Below are positions 14,184-22,894 of a stretch of 41,926 bases of DNA, piece after piece. The translations under genes and the position numbers were made by a program. The stretch is from Deltaproteobacteria bacterium (lineage in GTDB: Bacteria; UBA10199; SPLOWO2-01-44-7): NCBI GenBank assembly GCA_030648035.1, contig JAUSII010000059.1:1-41926 (forward strand), read 5' to 3'. The stretch's first letter is position 1. Each line of letters begins with the position of its first letter. The notes beneath the pieces are model-generated. The model worked only from the letters and a program-made list of their open reading frames with translations, had not been told where the DNA came from and did no database searches.

Positions 14184-15700
14184 AAGTTCTTCTCATGGAT
14201 CCCCCCATGCAATCGATCATGCAAGCCAGAGCCGACTGGTTTCCGATGAGTCTGGCCTATCTTGCCGGTGCCATCACCCGGGAAGGCCACCAGGCACTCA
14301 TCTATAACGGCGAGCACGATCCATCGCTCGACTATGTCAATCTCACCATTTATTCGGCCAACTATTACAAATATCTGGAGGCGCTTCACGATCCGGGCCA
14401 TCCGGCATGGAAAAAAATTGCCCGGTTGATGGAGGATTTCAAGCCCGATGTAGTCGGTTTAACTTCCTTCAGCGTCAAGTTTCCCTCTGCGCAAAGACTG
14501 GCGGCCATTGCTAAAGATTACAACCCGCAGATTCCTGTCATCATGGGAGGACAACACGCCACCATTCTGACAGAGGATGTCCTCTCCGATCCCAACATCG
14601 ACTTTGTCATTAGGGGAGAGGGTGAAGGGGCCTTTGTCGATTTTTTACGTGCACTGGGCGGCGATCAAAAATGGGAAAATGTGAAAAGCCTCTCCTTTAA
14701 AAAAGAGGGTGGCGTCATTCATAATCCTTTAAGACCCCTGCTGGAAAATCTCGATACATTGGCCCTTCCGGCCAGAGAGTGTCTGCATGATTTGCAACAT
14801 TATGAACCGCACGCCCTTGCAAAACTGTTTGCCTCCCGCGGTTGTCCCTATCAATGCAATTATTGCGGCACCCAAAATATCTGGACCTACAAAGTCCGCC
14901 ATCATTCCGCCGCCCGCGTTGTGGAAGAGATCCGTCATGTCAAAAAGGAATATGGGGCTTCCAATTTCACTTTTTTTGATGATGTCTTTGGTCTCGACAA
15001 AAAAAAGGCGATGGAACTGACAGACACCATGAGCCTCGCAAAAACGGGCGTCACCTGGGATTGTCTGACCCGGGCCAACCTGGTTTCGGATGAACTGTTG
15101 GTGAACATGAAAAAAGCCGGCTGTACCAAAATCGACATGGGGGTTGAATCGGGGAGTGACAAGGTCTTGATCGACACCAAAAAAGGTCTGACCAAAAAGA
15201 AGATCAAGGAGGGGGCGGCGCTTGTAAAAAAACATGGTATCCTCCTTTATATGTTCTTCATGATTGGCCTGCCGACAGAAACAGAAGAAGATGCCAAAGA
15301 GACTAGGAATTTTCTGGAGGAACTCAAGCCCGACTGGGCCTGCATCAGCATCTTCACTCCCATTCCCGGAACGGAAATTTACAAAAAACTGAAAGAGCAG
15401 GGAAAGATTCCCGACAAACCCGACTTTGCAAAATTTTCTCATCAAAGCCCCCACTCCAATTTTGCATATGGCATGTTGAACCGTGAGGGCTTTCCGGAGC
15501 TGGCCCAGAAAACCATCGCCCATATCCAGGCCTATAACGGAAGTTTCCGAAATCTCCTACGGCGCGCGCTGTCGAGAAAATATCATCGCAACCTCCGGCT
15601 TTTTTTCACCGATTTGAAAAGTGTTTTGACATGGAAAGGTGTTTTGCAGGCATCTCATCAGGGGTCTCATTCAAAATTTTATGCGGAGTCCTCCAAATGA
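14180..15700 (+). CDS. B12-binding-domain radical SAM protein
   Basis: A 506-residue protein. The N-terminal ~150 residues form a cobalamin-binding Rossmann domain (VVGLTSFSVKFPSAQRLAAI, VIMGGQHATIL, FVIRGEGEGAF) that lacks the classical DxHxxG motif, as is common in this superfamily. The radical SAM domain follows with CPYQCNYC (CX3CX2C, about residues 221-228), FFDDVFGLDK, MGVESGSDKVL and MIGLPTETEEDA. Members carry out radical methylation, ring formation or other C-C chemistry on unactivated carbons. Start and stop both overlap neighbours by 4 bp (ATGA), so it is coupled to the polymerase upstream and the SPASM radical SAM downstream. It probably alters a lipid carrier or sugar in this locus; the substrate is unknown. 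Confidence 0.9.
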   Translation: MKVLLMDPPMQSIMQARADWFPMSLAYLAGAITREGHQALIYNGEHDPSLDYVNLTIYSANYYKYLEALHDPGHPAWKKIARLMEDFKPDVVGLTSFSVKFPSAQRLAAIAKDYNPQIPVIMGGQHATILTEDVLSDPNIDFVIRGEGEGAFVDFLRALGGDQKWENVKSLSFKKEGGVIHNPLRPLLENLDTLALPARECLHDLQHYEPHALAKLFASRGCPYQCNYCGTQNIWTYKVRHHSAARVVEEIRHVKKEYGASNFTFFDDVFGLDKKKAMELTDTMSLAKTGVTWDCLTRANLVSDELLVNMKKAGCTKIDMGVESGSDKVLIDTKKGLTKKKIKEGAALVKKHGILLYMFFMIGLPTETEEDAKETRNFLEELKPDWACISIFTPIPGTEIYKKLKEQGKIPDKPDFAKFSHQSPHSNFAYGMLNREGFPELAQKTIAHIQAYNGSFRNLLRRALSRKYHRNLRLFFTDLKSVLTWKGVLQASHQGSHSKFYAESSK

Positions 15701-16695
15701 ACCCTAAACCGAGACACGCGAGCGTTGCTGTTCTCGATCGTTGCGATGCCAAATGCATCATGTGCAACATTTGGCAGGAACATCGCCGCGACGAAGTTTC
15801 TCTCGCCTATTTTGAAACACTTCCGACCACACTCCGCACAATCAACGTCACCGGAGGAGAGCCCTTCATGCGGGAGGACCTCCCGGAGGTCATCCGCACC
15901 ATTGACAAGCGGTGCAACCGCCCTCGCATGATCATCTCCAGCAACGGTTTCAATACCAAAAAAATTGGCGAAGCGATGGAAAAGATACGGACCATCAGCC
16001 ATCGCGTGGGCGTGCGCATCTCCATAGACGGTCATGAGTCGATGCACGATACGGTTCGTGGTGTTCCCGGCGCTTTCAAAAAATGCATGAAAACCATCGA
16101 GGTCCTTAAAACAATCGGGGTTACCGATCTGGGCTTGAGCTTCACCATTTCTCCGGTGAATTTGGGAGATTTGATAAAAGTCTACCACCTGACGCGACGG
16201 CTCGGCATTCAATTCACGCTGACCATCGCGCAAAATTCGGAGTTTTACTTCAAAACAAAAGCCAATGACTTTGAGCTCGACCCGAAAGCCCTGACCCGTC
16301 AGTTCAATGAACTGCTCTCCATGGAACTGAAATCACTGCATCCCAAACGCTGGTTTCGGGCTTATTATGACAAGGGAGTTTACGATTACGGCATGGGCAA
16401 ACGGGTATTGAAAAACTGCTCTGCCGCATCCGGATTTTTCTTTTCAAGTGCCAGAGGGGAGATTTACCCCTGCCCCATTCTCGACAAAAAACTGGGAAAT
16501 GCCGCCGAAGAGGGTTTCGAACAGGTTTGGAATTCCAAAGAGGCCGAGGCTGTTCGTACTATCGCCCGCGATTGCCCCACAAAATGCTGGATGACCTGCA
16601 CGGTCGGCCCCCATTTCAAACAGAATTTCGGATCCATTCTCGGCTGGATTTTTCAAAATAAAGTCCGCGCCCATCTTGGGCTTTCCATCCTTTGA
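15697..16695 (+). CDS. Radical SAM/SPASM protein in the polysaccharide locus
   Basis: A 332-residue radical SAM enzyme. CDAKCIMC (CX3CX2C, about residues 20-27) is followed by VTGGEPFMRED and VRISIDGHESMHD. The C-terminal SPASM-like domain has a CX12GX4C stretch ending IYPCP, then CPTKCWMTC, enough cysteines for an auxiliary Fe-S cluster. The ATG overlaps the stop of the B12-binding radical SAM gene by 4 bp and has a GGAG site 8 bases upstream. The pair is thus made together and may act in sequence on one substrate. Unlike the left-edge cluster there is no PqqD-like gene nearby, and the neighbours are glycosyltransferases, so a sugar or lipid substrate is more likely than a peptide. That is inference. 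Confidence 0.88.
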   Translation: MNPKPRHASVAVLDRCDAKCIMCNIWQEHRRDEVSLAYFETLPTTLRTINVTGGEPFMREDLPEVIRTIDKRCNRPRMIISSNGFNTKKIGEAMEKIRTISHRVGVRISIDGHESMHDTVRGVPGAFKKCMKTIEVLKTIGVTDLGLSFTISPVNLGDLIKVYHLTRRLGIQFTLTIAQNSEFYFKTKANDFELDPKALTRQFNELLSMELKSLHPKRWFRAYYDKGVYDYGMGKRVLKNCSAASGFFFSSARGEIYPCPILDKKLGNAAEEGFEQVWNSKEAEAVRTIARDCPTKCWMTCTVGPHFKQNFGSILGWIFQNKVRAHLGLSIL

Positions 16696-16700
16696 ATTTC

Positions 16701-17714
16701 ATGAAGATCCTCATGATCGGCCCCAGAAAAATATATCCCGAACCCAGAGCGGGACTCGATTTTTATGTGCGCTCTTTGTCCGAATATCTTTCCTCGCAAG
16801 GTTTCTCGGTTGAAGTCGTCTGTCATCCCGCTTGGTGTCCCAAAATCCATCACCTCGACACTTTTACTTATGGATTATGGGCCAGCTGGAAGGCCTGTTT
16901 TACAAAAGGGATCATCCATTATCACGGCGGAGCGGCGCTTTTTGCCTGGATCCCCCGTCTTTTTGGAAAGAAGGTTTTTGTCACCCTCCACTCCCGGGAG
17001 TCGAAAGCACAGCACATTTCACATCCACTCCGTCTTTTCTATCGACTGGCGGAAAAGATGGGTATTCAAAGTGCCCACCACATTTCAGCCGTTTCACAAA
17101 CTCTCCAAAAGGAACTGATGCGGGATTATAAAAAAGAGGTGACCCACATTCCCATGGGAATCAAACCGGCTTTTTGTGACAGCGCCGGAGAATTAAACCG
17201 CCTTGGACTGGAGCCCAAAAAATATATTTTGTTTCTGGGCCGACTGGCTCCCGGAAAAGGGATTGAACTCCTGCTGAAAGCAAAAACATCCTATCCCATC
17301 GTGATTGCCGGAGCACCGCTCTATGACAAAAATTATCTGGCCGCGTTGAAACAACAGGCCCCCAAAAATGTGATCTTCTTAGGGAATGTGACCGGACTTT
17401 TAAAGAGGGAACTGCTGGCCCACGCCCTGATTTATATACAGGCCTCCGAAAACGAAGGGGCCTCCATCGCACTGCTGGAGGCATTAAGTTTTGGACTCCC
17501 TCTGCTGGTCAGCGACATTGCGCAAAACAGGGAGTTGGTCGGCAACGCGGGTGTTTTTTTTCGGACAAGGGACGCATCTGATTTTCAAAAAAAATTGGAG
17601 GCACTTTTGGATGAACCACAAACACTCAAAACGCTGGGAGAAAAAGCCAGGGACCATATCGCCCAAAATTGTGCATGGGACGACAAAAAACTCACAGCAT
17701 TTTTTGATAGATAG
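16701..17714 (+). CDS. GT4 glycosyltransferase
   Basis: A 337-residue GT-B enzyme. It starts MKILMIGPRKIYPEP with GLDFYVRSLSEYLSSQGFSV, the standard N-terminal glycine-rich loop and first helix. IHYHGGAALFAW and VFVTLHSRESK follow, then the donor domain with ILFLGRLAPGKGIELLLKA and the E-x7-E region ENEGASIALLEALSFGLPLL. The ATG is 5 bp after the radical SAM stop; a TTG three codons earlier is less likely. It ends tail-to-tail with the next, inverted GT4 gene, overlapping by 23 bp. It should add one sugar in the repeat-unit assembly. Confidence 0.9.
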   Translation: MKILMIGPRKIYPEPRAGLDFYVRSLSEYLSSQGFSVEVVCHPAWCPKIHHLDTFTYGLWASWKACFTKGIIHYHGGAALFAWIPRLFGKKVFVTLHSRESKAQHISHPLRLFYRLAEKMGIQSAHHISAVSQTLQKELMRDYKKEVTHIPMGIKPAFCDSAGELNRLGLEPKKYILFLGRLAPGKGIELLLKAKTSYPIVIAGAPLYDKNYLAALKQQAPKNVIFLGNVTGLLKRELLAHALIYIQASENEGASIALLEALSFGLPLLVSDIAQNRELVGNAGVFFRTRDASDFQKKLEALLDEPQTLKTLGEKARDHIAQNCAWDDKKLTAFFDR

Positions 17715-18852
17715 AAATCAGTTGATCGTAATGAGTGTCGGGAGCAAATTCCATTTTAAATTTTTCCTGGCCCCGTTTTCCCATTTCAAGCGTCTTCCGT
17801 GGGTCCTTTAACATGTCACAGATTTTTTCAGCCAGATGTTTTGCGTCTCCGGCCTTGAACAAAAAACCGGTTTTACCCTCCTCGATCACTTCGGGAATGC
17901 CGCCATGATTGGCGCCCAAAGCCGCACGACTTAAGGCGTATGATTCCAAAATCGATAACGGCTGGTTCTCATAACAGGCGGAGGGGACAACGGTAAAAAG
18001 AGCCGACTGGATGCGTTGATAAAGTTCCGGAGAATGTTGGAAAGGACCGAGCCGAACACGATGAGGAGTGGAAGAGGCAAAACGTTGACACGCTTGCCCA
18101 TCCGGACCTTCTCCAAAAATGGAAACATCGATCGGCTCTGAAATCAATCGCAGAGCTTGCAATAAAAGGGGAACGCCTTTCACCTCATTCAGACCACCAA
18201 AGTAAATAATTCCTTTTGGAGCTTCCCCGGTTGAGCAAGCCTTAGGCACATCCACAAAATTGGAAAGGACCTGAATCCGGTCTGCAGACCAACCCGATGC
18301 CACAAATTTTCTTTTCAAAAAATGACTCGGGCTGATGAAAAGCCCGACGTTCTTCTCATACAACTGCAACGCCTTGTGCAAATAGGCTTCGGTCATGCCG
18401 AGAAAACTCCTGGGAAAGGAATCTTTAAAACAACAATTCGCAAAGGCGTGATAGAAGTGCTTCCCCTGACACCGCTCACAAAGGGCATGTTGGGTAAAAA
18501 GATGGTGGTTGGGGCAAATGAGCTTTGAATCATGCAGAGTCATGACCACCGGAACACCCTGCTTTTTCAAAACGGGCAGAATGGATGGGGTCAAATGACC
18601 ATAAATATTGTGGCAATGAGCCAGATCGGGTTTGAAATTTTTGATCACCTCCAAAATTTTTTGAGCCGCCCTGCGATTATAAAGATAGGAGAAAGCGTTG
18701 GTCAGTTTGAAATCGATCAGCCCCAACTCTTTTTCAGCGGTAAAACAGAAGACGACATGCCCCTTCTTTTCCAATAGCGTCTGGAGAGACAAAAAACAGC
18801 GGTCCGACCCGCCGCGCATCTTTAAAAAATTGTGGACCAGAAGAATTCTCAA
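17692..18852 (-). CDS. GT4 glycosyltransferase with cysteine-rich insert, inverted
   Basis: A 386-residue GT-B enzyme on the strand opposite its neighbours. It begins with RILLVHNFLKMRGGSDRCFL and has LAHCHNIYGHLTPSIL and VVMTLHDSKLICPNH, then a Cys insert (ALCERCQGK, later NCCFKD, about residues 126-145) that may bind a metal, a feature known in some GT4 subfamilies. The donor domain has IIYFGGLNEVKGVPLLLQAL, VSIFGEGPD and ENQPLSILESYALSRAALG. The start codon is TTG with a GAGG site 9 bases upstream; no in-frame ATG serves. It is read alone, divergent from the dehydrogenase gene (51 bp between starts). Confidence 0.9.
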   Translation of the reverse strand: MRILLVHNFLKMRGGSDRCFLSLQTLLEKKGHVVFCFTAEKELGLIDFKLTNAFSYLYNRRAAQKILEVIKNFKPDLAHCHNIYGHLTPSILPVLKKQGVPVVMTLHDSKLICPNHHLFTQHALCERCQGKHFYHAFANCCFKDSFPRSFLGMTEAYLHKALQLYEKNVGLFISPSHFLKRKFVASGWSADRIQVLSNFVDVPKACSTGEAPKGIIYFGGLNEVKGVPLLLQALRLISEPIDVSIFGEGPDGQACQRFASSTPHRVRLGPFQHSPELYQRIQSALFTVVPSACYENQPLSILESYALSRAALGANHGGIPEVIEEGKTGFLFKAGDAKHLAEKICDMLKDPRKTLEMGKRGQEKFKMEFAPDTHYDQLISIYQKML

Positions 18853-18861
18853 GTGTCATTT

Positions 18862-18865
18862 CCTC
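18862..18865 (-). promoter_or_regulatory. Ribosome binding site for a TTG start
   Basis: GAGG on the minus strand, 9 bases before TTG 18852. It fixes the unusual TTG start of the inverted GT4 gene. Confidence 0.65.
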
Positions 18866-18903
18866 GTTGTGCCACTATCACAATCATGTTAGCCGGATCA
18901 AAC

Positions 18904-20199
18904 ATGGAAAACACGATAGCCGTCATCGGCTTGGGGCATGTGGGATTGACACTGGCGGTGACCTTGGCCGAAGAGGGGTTCAATGTCATCGGAGTTGAAA
19001 AATCACCGGAGATATTACATCATCTCCAAAAAATCAGTCCCCCCTTTTTTGAAAGTGGCCTGAAAGAACTCCTTGAAAAACATCTTGGCAAGGATTTGCA
19101 TTTTTTTGACTCCCTTCCCAACCAGTCCATCGGAACTTATATTCTCTGCGTGGGAACACCTCTGAAGCTAGACCTTACACCCAACCTGCAGGCGGCCGAA
19201 ATGGCGATGCAAGATATCGCCAGGCATATACAAAACGGGGCTTTGGTGGTGCAACGGAGCACCGTTCCCGTCGGAACATCACGGCAGTTTTTTCTTCCGA
19301 TTTTGCAAAAGACAGGCAAACAATTTCATTTCGCATGCTGTCCCGAAAGAACCTGTGAAGGGGTGGCCTTAAGGGAACTGCGGGAACTCCCGCAAATCAT
19401 CGGCTGTGACGATGCCGCTTCCCATGAGAAGGCGGCGGCGATATTTCAAAAAGTAACCCCGACCCTGGTGAAGGCCCCATCCATGGAAAGTGCGGAGATA
19501 CTGAAACTGGTCGACAATTGCTGGCGCGACACCACGTTTGCCTTTGCCAACGAGATAGCCCTCTTTTGCGAAAGCCTTGGGCTCAATGCCTGCGATGTGA
19601 TCCAGATGGCCAATCTCGGTTATGAAAGAAATTCCATTCCCCGGCCAGGCTTTGTCGGCGGCCCCTGCCTCACAAAAGATCCTTATCTGCTGGCAAAACC
19701 CTACGGCAAACCGGAGGCAACACTCCCACTGACGCAAAACGCGCGGCAAGTGAACCGGCAATTACCACAACAGGTTGCCAGGCGAGTCGCCATGTTCCTT
19801 GAAAAACACGGCAAGTCTCCAGAAAAAGCAAAAATTTTCGTGTCGGGACTTGCTTTCAAAGGGGAGCCGGCCACCGACGATTTGCGAAACTCCCCTTCCC
19901 TGGAGGTTTTGCAACATCTGCGTCAACTGGGAGTGGGAGTCATCAAGGCTCACGATTTTGTTGTGGCACCCGAAGAGATCGTCAAACTCGATATTCTGGC
20001 AACAACACTGGAAGAGGGATTCCAGAATGCCGATGTCGTCATGATCCTCAACAACCATAGACAATACACACAGCTTCCCATTCATTCTCTGATAAAAACA
20101 ACGAACAACCCCCTCTTCTTTTTTGACGCCTGGCATCTTTTTTCCAAAAAGATGGTGGAAGAAACCGGGAAAATTATTTACGGAGGAATCGGTTTTTGA
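18904..20199 (+). CDS. Nucleotide-sugar 6-dehydrogenase (UGD/WecC type)
   Basis: A 431-residue NAD-dependent dehydrogenase that oxidises a UDP- or GDP-hexose to the uronic acid in two steps. The N-terminal Rossmann domain starts ENTIAVIGLGHVGLTLAV; LCVGTPLKLD and VVQRSTVPVGT follow. The central domain has CCPERTCEG and LVDNCWRDTTFAFANEIAL. The catalytic cysteine lies in FVGGPCLTKDPY. The C-terminal domain has VSGLAFKGEPATDDLRNSPS. The GGPCLTKD form is closer to UDP-ManNAc/UDP-GlcNAc dehydrogenases than to GGSCFPKD of UDP-glucose dehydrogenase, and WecB is encoded in the same locus, so UDP-ManNAc is a reasonable guess. The ATG at 18904 is preferred for its direct start into the Rossmann fold. 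Confidence 0.88.
   Translation: MENTIAVIGLGHVGLTLAVTLAEEGFNVIGVEKSPEILHHLQKISPPFFESGLKELLEKHLGKDLHFFDSLPNQSIGTYILCVGTPLKLDLTPNLQAAEMAMQDIARHIQNGALVVQRSTVPVGTSRQFFLPILQKTGKQFHFACCPERTCEGVALRELRELPQIIGCDDAASHEKAAAIFQKVTPTLVKAPSMESAEILKLVDNCWRDTTFAFANEIALFCESLGLNACDVIQMANLGYERNSIPRPGFVGGPCLTKDPYLLAKPYGKPEATLPLTQNARQVNRQLPQQVARRVAMFLEKHGKSPEKAKIFVSGLAFKGEPATDDLRNSPSLEVLQHLRQLGVGVIKAHDFVVAPEEIVKLDILATTLEEGFQNADVVMILNNHRQYTQLPIHSLIKTTNNPLFFFDAWHLFSKKMVEETGKIIYGGIGF
20182..20186 (+). promoter_or_regulatory. Ribosome binding site for a TTG start
   Basis: GGAGG, 9 bases before TTG 20196, inside the end of the dehydrogenase gene. It supports the TTG as the start of the following SDR gene. Confidence 0.7.
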
Positions 20200-21173
20200 A
20201 AAGAGTCCTTGTCACCGGAGCTGCCGGCTTTCTCGGTCACCATCTGGCACTAGCTCTCGCCAACAAAGGTTATAACCTGACGTTGTGCGACGATTTTTCC
20301 AGGGGGAAAAAAGACACCGCCTTGCACTACCTTGATCTTGACCTCACCCAGCCACAGAGCTTTCAGCAGTTGAATGGCCCCTATGATGCCGTTTATCATT
20401 TGGCCGCTGTCAACGGAACACGCTATTTTTATGAAAAGCCGGACCAGGTCCTGAAAATTAATCTTCTTTCAACCATTCACCTTCTCGACTGGTTTGTTGC
20501 TTCCGGTTCCAAAAAATTTCTTTTTGCCTCCACCCCCGAAGCCTATGCGGGCACCATTGATCTTTATAAAACGCCACTACCGACCCCCGAAACAGTTCCT
20601 TTGATGATTTCGGATATTCAAAATCCACGATGGTCCTATGCAGGATCGAAAATAGCAGGAGAGCTCTTGACGCTGAACTATGCCCGCCAACACAACTTTG
20701 CGGCCCACATCGTCCGTTATCACAATATCTATGGTCCCCGCATGGGTGAAGCACATGTCATTCCCGAATTTATTCTGCGGGCGCTGAAAAAGGAGAACCC
20801 GTTCAGGATTTATGGAGACAAACATACAAGATCCTTTTGCTACATCAGCGATGCCATCGAAGCCACGCTCTGCATCATGGAGACTGATACGCCGGCTGGA
20901 GGGGCCTGGCATATCGGCAATGCTTCAGAAGAGATTCCGATGTTGGAACTCGCCAAAAGAATCTGCCGCCTGGCGCAATACGAACCGGAATGGGATATTC
21001 ATCCCGCTCCAGAAGGAAGTGTTCAAAGAAGAGTGCCGGATACCCGCAAAATAATGGAAGTGCTCAAGATGCCGCCGCAAATAAATTTGACAACGGGCCT
21101 GGCCAAAACATATGAATGGTATCTCCATGAAGATTTTATTCATTCCGGAACCCGGAAAAACAGAAACGAGTGA
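20196..21173 (+). CDS. SDR-family nucleotide-sugar epimerase/dehydratase
   Basis: A 325-residue extended short-chain dehydrogenase. The NAD-binding motif is VLVTGAAGFLGHHLA (GxxGxxG), with YDAVYHLAAVNGT and the catalytic YxxxK as YAGSK (about residues 148-152). HNIYGPRMG and RSFCYISDAIEA follow, as in UDP-sugar 4-epimerases and UDP-glucuronate decarboxylases. The usual SSS motif reads FASTPEAY. It starts with TTG, supported by a GGAGG site, and overlaps the dehydrogenase stop. Directly following a uronic-acid-forming dehydrogenase, it could epimerise or decarboxylate its product; the precise reaction is not readable. Confidence 0.85.
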   Translation: MKRVLVTGAAGFLGHHLALALANKGYNLTLCDDFSRGKKDTALHYLDLDLTQPQSFQQLNGPYDAVYHLAAVNGTRYFYEKPDQVLKINLLSTIHLLDWFVASGSKKFLFASTPEAYAGTIDLYKTPLPTPETVPLMISDIQNPRWSYAGSKIAGELLTLNYARQHNFAAHIVRYHNIYGPRMGEAHVIPEFILRALKKENPFRIYGDKHTRSFCYISDAIEATLCIMETDTPAGGAWHIGNASEEIPMLELAKRICRLAQYEPEWDIHPAPEGSVQRRVPDTRKIMEVLKMPPQINLTTGLAKTYEWYLHEDFIHSGTRKNRNE

Positions 21174-22230
21174 GCGTTCCTATCCACTTATCAAGATCCT
21201 TGAGAAAAGGCATGAGCTCCTGTTTCTAAAGCCGCCGGGAAACCCGACCCAAAAACGACCCTCTTGGCCCATGAGAGTGTTCCAACGTTTACAAAACATA
21301 AAGCAGTTGATTGAAGAGGGAAAGAAATTCAAAGAGGCTGATCTTGTTCTGTGCCGGGACTATATGCACGCCCTTCCCGGCTCCAGAATAGCAAAACATC
21401 TTGGCATCCCCTGCATTTGGGACAGCGAAAGAAGCATGAAACTTTTTTGGGAGGATCATCACCAGTATCCGGTTCAAACTCTCCCTTGGATAACGGTTGA
21501 AAAATGGCTCACAAAACGGGTGGATCATCTCGTGACGGTGACGGAGAGAAATAAACAGGCCCATATCCTTCAGGGAATGGACCCGAACCATATCGACATC
21601 ATTCCTGTTTGCGTCTGTTTCGATCGGCGCAGTCGAAAATCAAAAGCGGAGGCCAGAAAAGCCCTTCAGCTGTCTGCAGACAAAAAACTTTTTCTCTTTT
21701 TTTCCAATTTTGATTACCCCCCCAATCAAAGGGCCCTCACTTTTCTTAACGAAAAAGTCGCCCCGCGATTGCCCGGAGAACTTCTCTTATGCGGCAAGGG
21801 GAAACTGCCAAAAAATCTGCATGGCAATATTAAATACATGGGCTTTCTCCCTCTGGAAAAACTCTATGATCTTATTCGTGCGTGTGACATCGGCCTTTCC
21901 CCTGTTTGGGAGGCCAATGGAACATTGACCAAAGTCCTGGATATGCTGGCCCACGGAACAGCCACGGTCGTTACTGACATTGTTCAAACGGGCATTCCGG
22001 AACTTCAAGACAACGTGCATAGTTGCATTGCCAAAAATGAAGAAGAATTCATCCAAAAAACTCTCACACTGGCAAATGATCTTTTATTGCAGGAGAAACT
22101 CCGTGAAAATGGGCCTCATATCATCCGATCAAAATATGACTGGGCGTTGTATGAGGACAAACTACTCGATATCGTCGGACGTTTCGAAAGAAAAAATGAA
22201 AAAGCTCTCGGTCATACTGGCTGTTTATAA
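21127..22230 (+). CDS. GT4-like glycosyltransferase
   Basis: A 367-residue GT-B enzyme starting MKILFIPEPGKTETSERSYP; an ATG five codons earlier (21112) is possible. The acceptor domain has ADLVLCRDYMHALPG and IPCIWDSERSMKLFWEDHH, and the donor domain KKLFLFFSNFDYPPNQRAL, ELLLCGKGKLPK, IGLSPVWEANGTLTKVLDML and AHGTATVVTDI. This C-terminal pattern resembles the group that keeps a K-x-LD/E element in place of the full E-x7-E motif. It overlaps the SDR gene by 47 bp and the next GT2 gene by 35 bp, so it is deeply embedded in the operon. The sugar specificity is unknown. Confidence 0.85.
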   Translation: MKILFIPEPGKTETSERSYPLIKILEKRHELLFLKPPGNPTQKRPSWPMRVFQRLQNIKQLIEEGKKFKEADLVLCRDYMHALPGSRIAKHLGIPCIWDSERSMKLFWEDHHQYPVQTLPWITVEKWLTKRVDHLVTVTERNKQAHILQGMDPNHIDIIPVCVCFDRRSRKSKAEARKALQLSADKKLFLFFSNFDYPPNQRALTFLNEKVAPRLPGELLLCGKGKLPKNLHGNIKYMGFLPLEKLYDLIRACDIGLSPVWEANGTLTKVLDMLAHGTATVVTDIVQTGIPELQDNVHSCIAKNEEEFIQKTLTLANDLLLQEKLRENGPHIIRSKYDWALYEDKLLDIVGRFERKNEKALGHTGCL

Positions 22231-22894
22231 TGAGGCGGGCAATATCGCTCCGCTGGTTCGCTCCATTCGCAATGTAATCTCCTCAACCGATGAATTGATT
22301 GTTGTCGATGACGCCTCCACCGATACTACGGCCCAGGAGATTGATCCGGCATTGGCCATTCTTGTACGCCACCCGGTGAACAGGGGAAAGGGCGCCGCCA
22401 TCCGAACCGGCATCGGTGCCGCGTCGGGTGAACTCGTCTTATTAATGGATGGAGACGGACAGGATGATCCCCAGGATATTCCGCAGGTTGTAAATCCGGT
22501 GCGTGCAGGCAAAGCCGATTTTGCCATCGGCTCCCGTTTCTTAAACCCCGGACAAAACAGTTTTGTGACCCCCATTAATCGGCTGGGAAACCGGTGTCTG
22601 ACCTCTCTTGTCAATTTTTTTCTGGGGGTCCGCATCACCGATTCCCAAGCCGCCTTTAAATGCATCCGGATGGAGGCACTCAAAGACATACATCTGGAAT
22701 CGGACCGATACGAGGTGGAAACGGAAATGCTCATCAAGGCGGTCGACAAAAAACTCAAAATCGTTGAGGTCCCCGTCCATCGCTATTCCAGAAAATACGG
22801 CAAATCACATCTCTACCAAATTCCCTTCGGGCGGTTTAAATTCGGGTTGAGAATTATGCGGGTGTTTATTAAAAGCCATTTCCAATGGCGCTGA
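22196..22894 (+). CDS. GT2 glycosyltransferase, polyprenyl-phosphate sugar synthase-like
   Basis: A 232-residue GT-A enzyme, read from ATG 22196 (MKKLSVILAVYNEAGN); the open frame extends upstream but only within the GT4 gene. Motifs are LIVVDDASTDTTA, NRGKGAAIRTGIGAASGELV, the DxD as LLMDGDGQDDPQDI, IGSRFLNP, and ITDSQAAFKCIRMEAL, typical of dolichyl-phosphate mannose or undecaprenyl-phosphate sugar synthases. It lacks a C-terminal membrane domain. Such enzymes charge a lipid phosphate with one sugar, the donor type used by GT39-like transferases, four of which lie in this locus. That pairing is inference. Confidence 0.9.
   Translation: MKKLSVILAVYNEAGNIAPLVRSIRNVISSTDELIVVDDASTDTTAQEIDPALAILVRHPVNRGKGAAIRTGIGAASGELVLLMDGDGQDDPQDIPQVVNPVRAGKADFAIGSRFLNPGQNSFVTPINRLGNRCLTSLVNFFLGVRITDSQAAFKCIRMEALKDIHLESDRYEVETEMLIKAVDKKLKIVEVPVHRYSRKYGKSHLYQIPFGRFKFGLRIMRVFIKSHFQWR

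Noticed and set aside
14729-15523. Minus-strand 264-codon open frame
   Set aside because: Antisense to the B12-binding radical SAM gene, with no motifs of its own.
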